NCBI GenBank assembly: GCA_038528385.1
Contig: JBCBET010000002.1
Span: forward strand, 1-64,000
Reading direction: 5' to 3'
DNA from: Shimia_B sp038528385
Lineage (GTDB): Bacteria; Pseudomonadota; Alphaproteobacteria; Rhodobacterales; Rhodobacteraceae
DNA length: 64,000 bases
The position numbers and the translations under genes were made by a program. The notes under the pieces were generated by a model that ran no database searches, was not told the DNA's origin, and worked only from the letters and a program-made list of their open reading frames with translations. This document shows positions 23,799 through 32,642 of this stretch, in pieces (position 1 is the stretch's first letter; each line of letters opens with the position of its first letter).

Positions 23799-25376
23799 AT
23801 GGCCAAGATCGCCTACATTTTGCTGTGCCACAAGGACCCGAAATCCATCGTGGAGCAGGCGCGCAGGCTCACGGCGGTGGGCGATGTGGTGAGCATCCAT
23901 TTCGACCGCAGCGCGCGGGCGGCCGACTACGCTGAAATCCGCGCCGCGCTCGAGGACAATCCGCGGGTGACCTTCGCGCGGCGGCGCGTGAAATGCGGCT
24001 GGGGGGAATGGTCGCTCGTGCGGGCCTCCCTCAACGCACTCGAGGCGGCGGTGGAGGCGTTCCCGGCCGCCACCCATTTCTACATGCTCTCGGGCGATTG
24101 CATGCCCACGAAGAGCGCGGAATACGCCCATGCCTTCCTCGACGCGCGGGACGTCGATTACATCGAAAGCTTCGACTTCTTCGCGTCCGACTGGATCAAG
24201 ACGGGCATGAAGGAGGACCGGCTGATCTACCGCCATGTCTTCAACGAGCGCAGGCAGAAGCGGCTCTTCTACTGGTCCTATGACTTCCAGCGCTGGGCGG
24301 GGCTCACGCGGGAGGTGCCCCATGACATACAGATGATGATCGGCTCGCAATGGTGGTGCCTGCGGCGCACCACGATCGAGAGCATCCTCGACTTCTGCCG
24401 CGCGCGCCGGGACGTGATGCGCTTCTTCGCCACGACCTGGATTCCGGATGAGACATTCTTTCAGACGCTGGTGCGTCATCTCGTGCCCCAGGAAGAGATC
24501 GAGGAGCGGTCCCCCACCTTCAAGATGTTCACCGATTACGGGATGCCGGTGACGTTCTACAACGATCAATACGATCTGCTGCTCAGCCAGGACGCACTCT
24601 TCGCGCGCAAGATCAGCCCGCAAGCCAAGGCGCTCAAGACCCGGCTCGGGCGGCTATACGCGGCCCGCGGTGAGCGTTTCGACGTGTCCAACGAGGGCAA
24701 ACGCCTCTTCGAATTCCTCACGGGGCGCGGACGCGAGGGTCGCCGCTTCGCCCCACGCTTCTGGGAACAGGCAGCGAGCCTCGGCCGCGACCGTGAGCTC
24801 ATGATCGTCGTCTGCAAGAAGTGGCACGTAGCCAAGCGGCTCATCGCGCATATCAAGCAGGAGACGAACCTTCCGGTGATCGAATACCTCTTCCACGAGG
24901 AGGAGACACGCCTGCCCGACCTCGGCGGCATCCAGACGACGCTGGAGAAACGCACGCGGCACCGCCGCGCGCTCATGGGCATGCTCTTCGACTATTACGA
25001 GACCGACCGGCTCCTGATCTGCCTCGACCCGTCGAGCTTCGATCTCCTGATGGATTTCGAGCATGACCGCTCGACGACACGGATCCTTGAAGTGGCCTGT
25101 GTCTTCACCGACGACTATCTCCTCGGGCACGCTGCGCGGGTGGGGCTCGCGGGGGACCGCTCGCCCAAGGAGACGATAGAGCGGCTCCTGCCGACCATCC
25201 GGCGCGACGTGATCTTCGAACACGAGCGTTTGCGCGACGCCGACTTCAAGAATTACTACCGCATCAGCGAGGGCGAAACCGCCGAGCAGATGGCGGAGCC
25301 CCTGGGAGAATTCCTCGGTCTGGCGCCGGAGAAGGCCCGTGCCGTGGCTGCGGCAGAGTATCTTTTTGTGGATTGA
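23799..25376 (+). CDS. GT14-like (Core-2/I-branching) glycosyltransferase with DUF5928-type C-terminus
   Basis: A 525-aa protein. Residues 1-270 resemble the branching beta-1,6-GlcNAc transferase fold: AKIAYILLCHKDPKSIVEQA, VTFARRRVKCGWGEWSLVRA, THFYMLSGDCMPTKSAEYA and GSQWWCLRR. Residues 290-525 form a second domain (LMIVVCKKWHVAKRLIAHIK, ILEVACVFTDDYLLGHAARV) found in Rhodobacterales without known activity. There is no signal peptide or membrane helix. The pairing with a PAPS sulfotransferase suggests synthesis of a sulfated glycan. Confidence 0.8.
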   Translation: MAKIAYILLCHKDPKSIVEQARRLTAVGDVVSIHFDRSARAADYAEIRAALEDNPRVTFARRRVKCGWGEWSLVRASLNALEAAVEAFPAATHFYMLSGDCMPTKSAEYAHAFLDARDVDYIESFDFFASDWIKTGMKEDRLIYRHVFNERRQKRLFYWSYDFQRWAGLTREVPHDIQMMIGSQWWCLRRTTIESILDFCRARRDVMRFFATTWIPDETFFQTLVRHLVPQEEIEERSPTFKMFTDYGMPVTFYNDQYDLLLSQDALFARKISPQAKALKTRLGRLYAARGERFDVSNEGKRLFEFLTGRGREGRRFAPRFWEQAASLGRDRELMIVVCKKWHVAKRLIAHIKQETNLPVIEYLFHEEETRLPDLGGIQTTLEKRTRHRRALMGMLFDYYETDRLLICLDPSSFDLLMDFEHDRSTTRILEVACVFTDDYLLGHAARVGLAGDRSPKETIERLLPTIRRDVIFEHERLRDADFKNYYRISEGETAEQMAEPLGEFLGLAPEKARAVAAAEYLFVD

Positions 25377-25437
25377 GACCTGTCCGGCGGAGCGGGCCCG
25401 CTAGGTCGCAGCCCTCAGGCAATCCATGGAGGACGCA

Positions 25438-25596
25438 ATGGTTCTGAAGACGATGGTAAAGCTCAAGATGCTCGGGCTCGCGGGTCAGGTGGTGACCGGG
25501 GCATTCATCAACGGTGCCCTCATCGGCGCGGGCGTGACCGCCGCGGGCCTTATGGCGGCCAAGGCCGCGAAGGACGCCGGCAAGAAGACCGGGTGA
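25438..25596 (+). CDS. 52-aa glycine-zipper small membrane protein
   Basis: Starts at ATG 25438, preceded by GGAGG (25428-25432). The sequence is a basic N-terminus MVLKTMVKLKMLGLAGQVVT, then a Gly/Ala-rich hydrophobic stretch GAFINGALIGAGVTAAGLMA and a Lys-rich tail ending KKTG. One membrane-spanning or membrane-inserting helix is likely. It follows the glycosyltransferase by 61 bp. The role is unknown; coding status rests on the ribosome-binding site and the amphipathic composition. Confidence 0.6.
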   Translation: MVLKTMVKLKMLGLAGQVVTGAFINGALIGAGVTAAGLMAAKAAKDAGKKTG

Positions 25597-25680
25597 GACG
25601 CGCATGGGTCCCACGCCCCGACAAAGGCGTTGTGACCCGTGGCCCGCTGGGGAATGGTGTGGCGGAAGGAGACCCCGCCC

Positions 25681-26064
25681 ATGCCCTACGCCTATGACCC
25701 CGAGAACATCTTCGCCAAGATCCTCCGGGGCGAGATTCCCAATAAGACTGTGCTCGAAACAGACTATTGTCTGGCATTTCGGGACATCAACCCCCAGGCA
25801 CCCGACCACGTTCTGATCATTCCGAAGGGCGCCTATGTGAACCACGACCACTTCGTGGCGGAGGCCTCGGACGCCGAGATCCTCGATTTCGCCCGCGCCG
25901 TTCGCGCCGTCACCGAGGCACTGGGCGTGGAGCCCGGCGCCGGAGGCGCGGGATACCGGCTTTTGTCCAATGCGGGCGAGGACGCAATCCAGGAGGTGCC
26001 GCATCTCCACGTGCACGTGGTGGCGGGCCGCAACTTGGGTCGGATGCTGCAGCCCGCGCGCTAG
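25681..26064 (+). CDS. HIT-family (histidine triad) hydrolase, HinT-like
   Basis: A 127-aa HIT protein with NIFAKILRGEIPNKTVLETD at the N-terminus, DINPQAPDHVLIIPK in the middle, and the catalytic triad HLHVHV (His108, 110, 112; H-x-H-x-H). HinT-like enzymes hydrolyse nucleoside phosphoramidates. The start at 25681 follows GGAAGGAG; an earlier in-frame start lacks one. Confidence 0.93.
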   Translation: MPYAYDPENIFAKILRGEIPNKTVLETDYCLAFRDINPQAPDHVLIIPKGAYVNHDHFVAEASDAEILDFARAVRAVTEALGVEPGAGGAGYRLLSNAGEDAIQEVPHLHVHVVAGRNLGRMLQPAR

Positions 26065-26067
26065 CGA

Positions 26068-27585
26068 TCAGGCGATCCCATGGGCCACGACCTGTCCGGG
26101 ATGCGCCTCGGCCCAGGCCTCGAGGCAGGCCAGCACATCGTCGCGCCCTGCATGCCGGATGGCAGGCTCGGGCAGCGCGACGCCCGCCCGGAGCGCCATC
26201 TCGAGGCAGGCCACGTGGTCTTGGTGGTCGACCTCGGGCGCGTTCTCCGAGCCGTGGATGATCGTCGACAGGAGCGTTCCGCCATAGCCGTTGATGTGGC
26301 TCAGATCCGGCTTCATCTCGAGGAAGAAGGCCATGTTCTCCGGCAGCCCCCACCAGCCCGCGCCCTGGACGGGGGTCATGCCCATCCTGTCCGGCCGGTC
26401 CCATTCGAGCCCCGCCGCAAAGAAAGCCTTGAGCCTCGGGAGCTGCTCGGTGAAGCCCGCGAGGTCGGCGGCGAGGCTTCGCGCCTCGTCGGGCAGGCGG
26501 GCCGGATCGATGGGTCCGTCGCCCGCCAGGAGCCGCGCGAGCATCTCGGGCATGTCCGTGGGCGCACCGAGCTTGGCCAGCGCCTCCGCGCCCGCCTCGT
26601 TGCCGTAAAGCCGCGCCACCGCGTAAGCCCCGAGCCCGTCGCGCCGCGCGTCGAGATGGGCCCCGCGCGCCGCAAGCAGCTCGAACATCGGCGCACCGCA
26701 GAGCCGCTGGGCGGCGTGGTGAAGTGCCGATAGTCCCACCGCCGCGGGCCCGCTCGGATGGTGCGAAATGCCTTCGTTGACGTCCCAGCCGCTATCGAGC
26801 AGCAGCTCAACCGCGCGCACATCGTCGAAATCCATCGCCCGGTAGGGCGCGTTGGTGCCCTCGGGCCGCGCGCCGAAGGCGAGCAGCAGTTCGAGCGCCG
26901 CGAGATCGCGCTGCTCTGTGGCGTGGTAGAGCGATTCGTTGTCGTTGGGATCGGCGCCGTGCTCGAGAAGCCACCGCGCGAGATCGAGGTTTCGCGCGTG
27001 ATCGATGGCGCCGTAGAGCGCGGGCAGCGTGTAGGGCTCGTCACCGCCGGCCGTGAACGCGTCGTTCACATCCGCGCCCGCCGCCACGAGTATCTCCGCC
27101 ATGCGGACCGCGTCCCCCGGCGCGCCGAAGCCCAGCCGCCCCCAATGCGAAAAGCAGAGATGGCACATGGCGCGCCGCGGCCCGTGCTGCGCCACGGCAA
27201 GACCCGCATCCTCCCCGAGCGCGCGCTCGACCGCGTCGAGATCGTAGGTCGCGCAAGCGAGCGCGAAATGCCCCTCCACGAGGTCGGGCGCATCCGAAAG
27301 GAGCCGCTCGATCCAGCCCTTCTGCCCGAAAAAGAGCGCGCGCTTGAGCCGCTCCTGCGCCGCGGCGCGCCCCAGGCCACGCGCCTCCACGGCCACCTTG
27401 AGCTTGGGCCAGCTCTCAAAGCCGCGCTCGAGCGCCACGGCGTGGAGAAAGTCTGCGTGCTTCAGCGGGGATTTCTGCCCCAACCATTGCGCCACCTGGA
27501 GCCGGGCCTGCCGGTCATTGGCGTCGTAGGATTTGTGTAAGAGCTTGGCCTCACGTCTCAGGCCATCGAGAGACAGGTCAGTCAT
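26068..27585 (-). CDS. Ankyrin-repeat protein
   Basis: A 505-aa protein with an N-terminal region of about 120 residues (SLDGLRREAKLLHKSYDAND) and then at least five ankyrin-type repeats between residues 120 and 340, for example ILVAAGADVNDAFT, WLLEHGADPNDNES, LLLDSGWDVNEGIS and LSALHHAAQRLCGAPMFELL. No signal peptide or catalytic motif is seen. Such proteins act in protein-protein contact; the partner is unknown. It converges on the HIT gene. Confidence 0.8.
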   Translation of the reverse strand: MTDLSLDGLRREAKLLHKSYDANDRQARLQVAQWLGQKSPLKHADFLHAVALERGFESWPKLKVAVEARGLGRAAAQERLKRALFFGQKGWIERLLSDAPDLVEGHFALACATYDLDAVERALGEDAGLAVAQHGPRRAMCHLCFSHWGRLGFGAPGDAVRMAEILVAAGADVNDAFTAGGDEPYTLPALYGAIDHARNLDLARWLLEHGADPNDNESLYHATEQRDLAALELLLAFGARPEGTNAPYRAMDFDDVRAVELLLDSGWDVNEGISHHPSGPAAVGLSALHHAAQRLCGAPMFELLAARGAHLDARRDGLGAYAVARLYGNEAGAEALAKLGAPTDMPEMLARLLAGDGPIDPARLPDEARSLAADLAGFTEQLPRLKAFFAAGLEWDRPDRMGMTPVQGAGWWGLPENMAFFLEMKPDLSHINGYGGTLLSTIIHGSENAPEVDHQDHVACLEMALRAGVALPEPAIRHAGRDDVLACLEAWAEAHPGQVVAHGIA

Positions 27586-27786
27586 CGGGTGTCCTCCGCA
27601 ATCCGCTCCAAGGTCCGTTCACTGAAGGAGCGCGGGTCCATCCGCTATGTGTCTTCCGTCGTATGGGGCGGCGCGAGCTTTCCACGGACCGGCGGCCTGC
27701 CCAGGGGCCTTGCCCGAAAAGGTAGCCGATCGCTGGACGCTCCACAACGGCGCGATTAGTCTGGCCGCGCTGCCAGAGGAACCCCC

Positions 27787-29538
27787 ATGACCGAACAAGC
27801 CTACCAGGTGCTCGCCCGGAAATACCGGCCAGAAACCTTCGCCGATCTGGTGGGGCAGGACGCGATGGTGCGCACGCTGAAAAACGCCTTCGAGGCCGAC
27901 CGGATCGCGCAGGCTTTCATCATGACGGGTATCCGGGGCACCGGAAAAACCACCACTGCGCGGATCATCGCGAAGGGCATGAACTGCATCGGGCCTGACG
28001 GGAATGGCGGGCCCACGACAGAGCCCTGCGGCGTCTGCGAGCATTGCCGAGCGATCATGGAGGGCCGCCACGTGGACGTCCTCGAGATGGACGCGGCCTC
28101 TAACACGGGCGTCGCCAATATCCGCGAGATAATCGATAGCGTGCATTACCGGGCGGCCTCCGCGCGCTACAAGGTCTACATCATCGACGAGGTGCACATG
28201 CTGTCGACGGGCGCGTTCAACGCGCTCCTGAAGACGCTGGAAGAGCCGCCCGCCCATGTGAAGTTCATCTTCGCCACGACCGAGATCAGGAAGGTCCCGG
28301 TGACGGTGCTGTCGCGCTGCCAGCGCTTCGACCTGCGCCGCATCGAGCCCGAAGACATGGTCTCGATGCTTGCCCGTATCGCCAAGGCCGAAGGCGCCCA
28401 GATCGCCGAGGATGCGCTGGCGCTGATCACACGCGCCGCCGAGGGCTCTGCCCGGGACGCGCAGTCGCTCCTCGACCAGGCGATCTCCCACGGCGCGGGC
28501 GAGACGACCGCCGAGCAGGTCCGCGCGATGCTCGGCCTCGCCGATCGAGGCAGGGTGCTCGATCTCTTCGACATGATCATGAAAGGCGATGCAGCGGGCG
28601 CGCTCACGGAGCTTTCGGGCCAGTATGCCGACGGGGCCGACCCTATGGCCGTCCTGCGCGATCTTGCCGAGATCACGCACTGGATATCCGTGGTGAAGAT
28701 CACGCCAGACGCCGCCGAGGACCCGACCATCGGCCCTGACGAGCGCGCGAGGGGGCAGGCCATGGCCGAGGCGCTGCCCATGCGCGTGCTCACGCGGCAA
28801 TGGCAGATGCTGCTCACGGCGCTCGACGAGGTGGGGCGCAGCCCCAATGCCATGATGGCCGCGGAGATGGCAATCATCCGCCTGACCCACGTGGCCGAGC
28901 TGCCCGCGCCGGACGACCTGGTGCGCAAGCTCAAGGACACGCCCGCGCCGCCGCCGATGCCCTCGCCTTCAAATGGCGGAGGTCCCGGGTCAGGCCCGGG
29001 ACGCGGTGTACCTGCCGATACACCGCGCGCCGATGCCCCGCGTGCCGTCGCGCAGCCCTCGGGCGCGGCGGCGGCGCTCGCGGCGGCCCCGGCCCCGGGC
29101 CTCGAACGGTACGCGCGCTTCGAAGACGTGGTTGAGCTCATCCGCACCCACCGCGACGGCAAGCTCCTCGTGGACGTGGAGGCGGGCGTACGGCTCGTCT
29201 CCTACGCGCCGGGCCGCATCACCTTCACGCCCTCGGAGGAGGCGACAGCGGACCTCGCGCAGCGCCTCGGCGCCCGGCTGCAGAGCTGGACGGGCAACCG
29301 CTGGGCCGTGATCGTGGAGGATGGCGGCGCGGCTCCCACGCTCAAGGAGACGCTGAACGCCGAGCGCATCCGCCTCGAGGATGCGGCCCGTGCCCATCCC
29401 ATGGTCCAGGCCGTCTTCGAGGCCTTCCCCGGCGCCAAGATCATCGACATCCGAACGCCCGAGGCCATCGCCGCGGAAGCCGAAGGCGAGGCGCTGCAGG
29501 CCGTGGAAGACGAATGGGACCCGTTCGACGAGGACTAG
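27787..29538 (+). CDS. dnaX: DNA polymerase III subunits gamma/tau
   Basis: A 583-aa clamp-loader ATPase: Walker A GIRGTGKTT (48-56), zinc module with Cys67, 81, 84 and 87 (CGVCEHC), Walker B YIIDEVHML, and sensor region SRCQRFDLRR. A Pro/Gly/Ala-rich linker lies at about 380-430, then a tau-type C-terminus ending WDPFDED. The linker codes for two adjacent palindromes at 28982-29027. No A-rich slippery heptamer was found, so a gamma form by frameshift is not apparent. It heads dnaX-ybaB-recR. Confidence 0.95.
   Translation: MTEQAYQVLARKYRPETFADLVGQDAMVRTLKNAFEADRIAQAFIMTGIRGTGKTTTARIIAKGMNCIGPDGNGGPTTEPCGVCEHCRAIMEGRHVDVLEMDAASNTGVANIREIIDSVHYRAASARYKVYIIDEVHMLSTGAFNALLKTLEEPPAHVKFIFATTEIRKVPVTVLSRCQRFDLRRIEPEDMVSMLARIAKAEGAQIAEDALALITRAAEGSARDAQSLLDQAISHGAGETTAEQVRAMLGLADRGRVLDLFDMIMKGDAAGALTELSGQYADGADPMAVLRDLAEITHWISVVKITPDAAEDPTIGPDERARGQAMAEALPMRVLTRQWQMLLTALDEVGRSPNAMMAAEMAIIRLTHVAELPAPDDLVRKLKDTPAPPPMPSPSNGGGPGSGPGRGVPADTPRADAPRAVAQPSGAAAALAAAPAPGLERYARFEDVVELIRTHRDGKLLVDVEAGVRLVSYAPGRITFTPSEEATADLAQRLGARLQSWTGNRWAVIVEDGGAAPTLKETLNAERIRLEDAARAHPMVQAVFEAFPGAKIIDIRTPEAIAAEAEGEALQAVEDEWDPFDED
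28982..29027. repeat. Two adjacent palindromes inside the dnaX linker (repeat D, copy 1)
   Basis: GTCCCGGG-TCAGG-CCCGGGAC (28982-29002) is directly followed by CGCGGTGTA-CCTGCCGA-TACACCGCG (29002-29027); both stems are perfect. They encode part of the low-complexity linker. The first palindrome matches in design the one at 54640-54660 (8-bp arms, core CCTGA/TCAGG), suggesting a mobile or repetitive palindrome tolerated in frame. Confidence 0.75.
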
Positions 29539-29668
29539 CCCCGCAGTCCGATGGCCCCAAGTATCTCGGGAAGCGAGCGAGGCCGGCCCCCGCTACTGCT
29601 GCCCCCAGCGGAGCCATTGGTTGCATTGCCGCGCCCATGGCCGCATCTAAGCCAAAAGGAGACCTCAC

Positions 29669-30013
29669 ATGCTCAAGGGATTAGGCGGCCTCGGCGACAT
29701 GGCCGGAATGATGAAGAAGGCGCAGGAGATGCAGTCGAAGATGGCGGAGCTCCAGGAGAGCCTCGCCACGCTCACGGTGGTGGGCGAAAGCGGCGCGGGC
29801 CTTGTGAAGGCCACGGCCACGGCCAAGGGCGAGCTTACCGGCCTCGATATCGACCCCTCGATCTTCGATCCCAATGAAAAAGAAGTGGTCGAAGACCTCA
29901 TCCTCGCCGCCATCAAGGAGGCGCAGGCGAAGGCCCAGCAAAAGAGCCAGGACGAGATGTCGAAGCTCACCCAGGAGATGGGCCTGCCGGCGGACATGAA
30001 GCTGCCCTTCTGA
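29669..30013 (+). CDS. Nucleoid-associated protein YbaB/EbfC
   Basis: A 114-aa YbaB/EbfC protein: MLKGLGGLGDMAGMMKKAQE, LTVVGESGAGLVKATATAKG and LTQEMGLPADMKLPF. It forms a tweezer-like dimer that binds DNA. Placement between dnaX and recR is the classical arrangement. Confidence 0.95.
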   Translation: MLKGLGGLGDMAGMMKKAQEMQSKMAELQESLATLTVVGESGAGLVKATATAKGELTGLDIDPSIFDPNEKEVVEDLILAAIKEAQAKAQQKSQDEMSKLTQEMGLPADMKLPF

Positions 30014-30034
30014 AGACGGAGGGGCCGGCGCCCC

Positions 30035-30628
30035 ATGGCCGACGATATCTCCTCCCTCGAAACGCTCATCGAGCTGATGGCCCGGCTGCCGGGCCTCGGG
30101 CCCCGCTCCGCGCGGCGCGCGGCGCTCCACCTCGTGAAAAAGCGCGGGCAGCTCCTCGGGCCCCTCGCGGAGGCCTTGGCCGACGTGGCGCGCAGCGCGC
30201 GGGAATGCCTGAACTGCGGCAACATCACCACTTCCGACCGCTGCGCCATCTGCACCTCGCCCAAGCGCGCCACCGGAGAGATTTGCGTGGTCGAGGACGT
30301 GGCCGATCTCTGGGCGATGGAGCGCGCGGGCGTGTTTCGTGGGCGCTACCATGTCCTCGGCGGAACGCTCTCGGCGCTCGACGCCGTGGGCCCCGAGGAG
30401 CTGCGCATCCCGCGCCTCATCACGCGCGTGGCCGAGGAAGAGGTGATCGAGGTGATCCTCGCGCTGCCCGCCACGGTCGATGGACAGACCACGGCCCATT
30501 ACATCGCCGGCGAACTCCCGGGCGTCGCGGTCACAAGCCTCGCGCAGGGTGTCCCCGTGGGCGGCGAGCTCGACTACCTCGACGACGGCACCATCTCCGC
30601 CGCGCTCAAGGCCCGAAAGAGCTTCTGA
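30035..30628 (+). CDS. recR: Recombination mediator RecR
   Basis: A 197-aa RecFOR-pathway protein: HhH region LMARLPGLGPRSARRAALHL, zinc finger with Cys58, 61, 70 and 73 (CLNC, CAIC), Toprim domain ICVVEDVADLWAME, and C-terminal HYIAGELPGVAVTSLAQGVP. It sits 21 bp after ybaB, so it is in one operon with dnaX. Confidence 0.96.
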   Translation: MADDISSLETLIELMARLPGLGPRSARRAALHLVKKRGQLLGPLAEALADVARSARECLNCGNITTSDRCAICTSPKRATGEICVVEDVADLWAMERAGVFRGRYHVLGGTLSALDAVGPEELRIPRLITRVAEEEVIEVILALPATVDGQTTAHYIAGELPGVAVTSLAQGVPVGGELDYLDDGTISAALKARKSF

Positions 30629-30680
30629 CAGCCGTCCCGGTCGCGCCACCGGGTCCAAAGACTTTTGGGAAAAGTCTTGG

Positions 30681-30703
30681 AAAAAGTCTTCGAAGACTTT
30701 TTT
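30681..30703. terminator. Bidirectional terminator after recR
   Basis: AAAAAGTCTTCGAAGACTTT plus TT forms a 22-bp perfect palindrome (30681-30702) with terminal T-tracts on both strands. It separates recR (plus) from the convergent YdeI-family gene (minus). Two further AAGTCTT/AAGACTTT half-copies lie just before it (30658-30678). Confidence 0.85.
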
Positions 30704-30720
30704 GGCGCTCCGCCGCGGCA

Positions 30721-31293
30721 TCATCGAAAATTGCGAGGGCGGAGACCCGCTGCCGCATCCTCGGCGAGCGCTTCTATCCTTTTGGCGCGTGTCTCGGGGG
30801 TCTTGGCGGTCTTGATGAATTCCAGCATCCCGCGCTTCACGCTCCGCGGGTAGTCCTCCCACACCGCCCGCGCCGCGCTTGCGGCATCAAGCGCCCGGGC
30901 GAGGTCCGGCGGCACCTCGAGCCGCTCCACGTCGTCGAGGAAGCTCCACATGCCGTTCTCCTTGGCGCGTGCGATCGCGGCCTCTCCGGGCGCCATCATG
31001 AGCCCCGCCGCGCGCGCCTCCTCCACCTTGGCCTTGTTCACGGCCGACCACGCGCTCCTCGCTCGGCGCGGGGCCACCCGCACGGAGGAGCGGTCCGCAT
31101 CCACCCCCCGCGTGACGGCGTCCACCCATCCCCAGCACAGGAGTTCGGAGATGAGCTCGCCGATGGGCGTGTAGTGGTCCGTGTGCTTTTTCCAAAAGAC
31201 GAGCCAGACTCTCTCCGGGCGTGCATGATGCTCGGCGAGCCAGGCGCGCAACTCCGCGCGGCTTCTGACCTCGACCTCCTCGACCTCAGCCAA
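30721..31293 (-). CDS. YdeI/OmpD-associated family protein
   Basis: A 190-aa protein: RSRAELRAWLAEHHARPERV, LLCWGWVDAVTRGVDADRSS, NKAKVEEARAAGLM and SVKRGMLEFIKTAKTPETRA match the YdeI/OmpD-associated family, of unknown biochemical role. The start is a TTG at 31293, overlapping the crotonase end by 8 bp; the exact start is uncertain. Confidence 0.82.
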   Translation of the reverse strand: MAEVEEVEVRSRAELRAWLAEHHARPERVWLVFWKKHTDHYTPIGELISELLCWGWVDAVTRGVDADRSSVRVAPRRARSAWSAVNKAKVEEARAAGLMMAPGEAAIARAKENGMWSFLDDVERLEVPPDLARALDAASAARAVWEDYPRSVKRGMLEFIKTAKTPETRAKRIEALAEDAAAGLRPRNFR

Positions 31294-32071
31294 AGCGAGG
31301 CGCGCGTTTCTGGAAGGCGGCCGCCACGGCCTCCATCTGGTTCGGCGTCCCGATGAGCGCGGCCTGAAGCTCCGCCTCGAGCGCGAGCGCCTCAGGCCCG
31401 CCGGTCCAGGCCTCCTCCACGAGCCTCTTCGACGCGGCGACGGCGTCGGGCGAGCGCGACGCGATCTCCGCCGCCAGCGTTTGCGCGCGCGCGAGCGGCG
31501 CCTCGCTCAGCTCCGTCACAAGCCCCGCGCGCTCCGCCTCCCGCCCGGTCATCTGCCTGCCGGTCATGATGAGCGCCTTCGCCTGATCGGCGCGCATCAG
31601 CTTCGGCAGCGTCGCAGTGAGCCCCATATCCGGGATGAGGCCCCATTTCGCCTCCATGATCGAAAGCCGCGTGTCCGGATGCACGACGCGGAAATCGGCC
31701 CCGAGGGCGAGCTGCATCCCCGCGCCGAAGCACACCCCTTCGATGGCCGCAATGACTGGCACCTTGAGCCGCGTCCAACACAGCATCGGCGCCTGGAAGG
31801 CGTTGGCACCATGGGCGTCCCGCGTCGTGAGCAGTGCCTCGAGCCTCTTCGAATCCGCCGCCATCTGTCCCATGACGGCGAGGTCTATCCCGGCGGAGAA
31901 GACACCGCCCGCGCCCGTGAGGATTACGGCCCGGAGACCCTGCTGCGCCTCGAGCGCCGCGCAGGTCTCCACGAGGGCCTCGAGCAGCTCGATGCTCATG
32001 GCGTTCTTCTTCTCGGGCCGCGACAGCGTGAGGGTGGCGATGCCGTCCTCGGTCTCCAGCGTGATTGGCAT
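31286..32071 (-). CDS. Crotonase-superfamily protein (enoyl-CoA hydratase/isomerase)
   Basis: A 261-aa crotonase: SRPEKKNAMSIELLEAL, AGGVFSAGIDLAVMGQM (oxyanion hole) and IEGVCFGAGMQLALGADFRV. The position of hydratase Glu144 (GGGCEL in classical enzymes) is Gln here (GAGMQL), while the second Glu is kept (SIMEAKWGLIP). A dienoyl- or enoyl-CoA isomerase or another crotonase reaction is therefore more likely than simple hydration. The start at 32071 overlaps the pseudouridine synthase stop by 1 bp. Confidence 0.85.
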   Translation of the reverse strand: MPITLETEDGIATLTLSRPEKKNAMSIELLEALVETCAALEAQQGLRAVILTGAGGVFSAGIDLAVMGQMAADSKRLEALLTTRDAHGANAFQAPMLCWTRLKVPVIAAIEGVCFGAGMQLALGADFRVVHPDTRLSIMEAKWGLIPDMGLTATLPKLMRADQAKALIMTGRQMTGREAERAGLVTELSEAPLARAQTLAAEIASRSPDAVAASKRLVEEAWTGGPEALALEAELQAALIGTPNQMEAVAAAFQKRAPRFG

Positions 32072-32610
32072 CAGGGGCGCTCCGTCGTCGTGATCCACTG
32101 GCCCGGTTGTAACGCGCCGAGCCGCCAGGGCCCAATGGCCACCCGCACCAGACGCAGCGTCGGATGGCCCAAGGCGGCCGTCATGCGCCGCACCTGCCGA
32201 TTTTTGCCCTCGCGGATCGTGAGCCTCAGCCAGGTATCGGGGACGGTCTTTCTCACGCGCACCGGCGGATCGCGCGGCCAGAGCGTGGGCGCGGCGATGA
32301 TCTCGGCCTCGGCGGGCCGCGTGGCCCCGTCCTTCAGCGCGACACCGGTGCGCAGCATCTCGAGCGCGGCGGGATCGGGCGCGCCCTCCACCTGCACGAG
32401 ATAGGTCTTAGGCAGCTTGAACTTGGGCGAGGACACGCGCGCCTGCAGCCGGCCATCATCGGTGAGCACGAGAAGCCCCTCGCTATCCCGGTCGAGCCGC
32501 CCCGCGGCATAGACCCCGGGCTCCGAGATGTAGCGCGAGAGCCCCGGCCAGCGGCCGTCGTCGGTGAACTGGCTCAGCACGTTCATAGGCTTATTGAAAA
32601 GGAGGATCAC
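32071..32610 (-). CDS. rRNA pseudouridine synthase, RsuA/RluE type
   Basis: A 179-aa enzyme with the catalytic motif AAGRLDRDSEGLLVLTDDG (Asp40) and C-terminal IREGKNRQVRRMTAALGHPT. It lacks an S4 domain and has the compact size of RluE (23S rRNA U2457) rather than RsuA. The start is GTG at 32610. Confidence 0.88.
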   Translation of the reverse strand: MILLFNKPMNVLSQFTDDGRWPGLSRYISEPGVYAAGRLDRDSEGLLVLTDDGRLQARVSSPKFKLPKTYLVQVEGAPDPAALEMLRTGVALKDGATRPAEAEIIAAPTLWPRDPPVRVRKTVPDTWLRLTIREGKNRQVRRMTAALGHPTLRLVRVAIGPWRLGALQPGQWITTTERP

Positions 32611-32642
32611 CGCGCCTCGCTGCCCTTCGCCCCCGGCTCCCC

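Noticed and set aside
28900..29030. Programmed -1 frameshift for DnaX gamma, as in E. coli
   Set aside because: Strong hairpins exist, but there is no A-rich slippery heptamer at suitable distance upstream.
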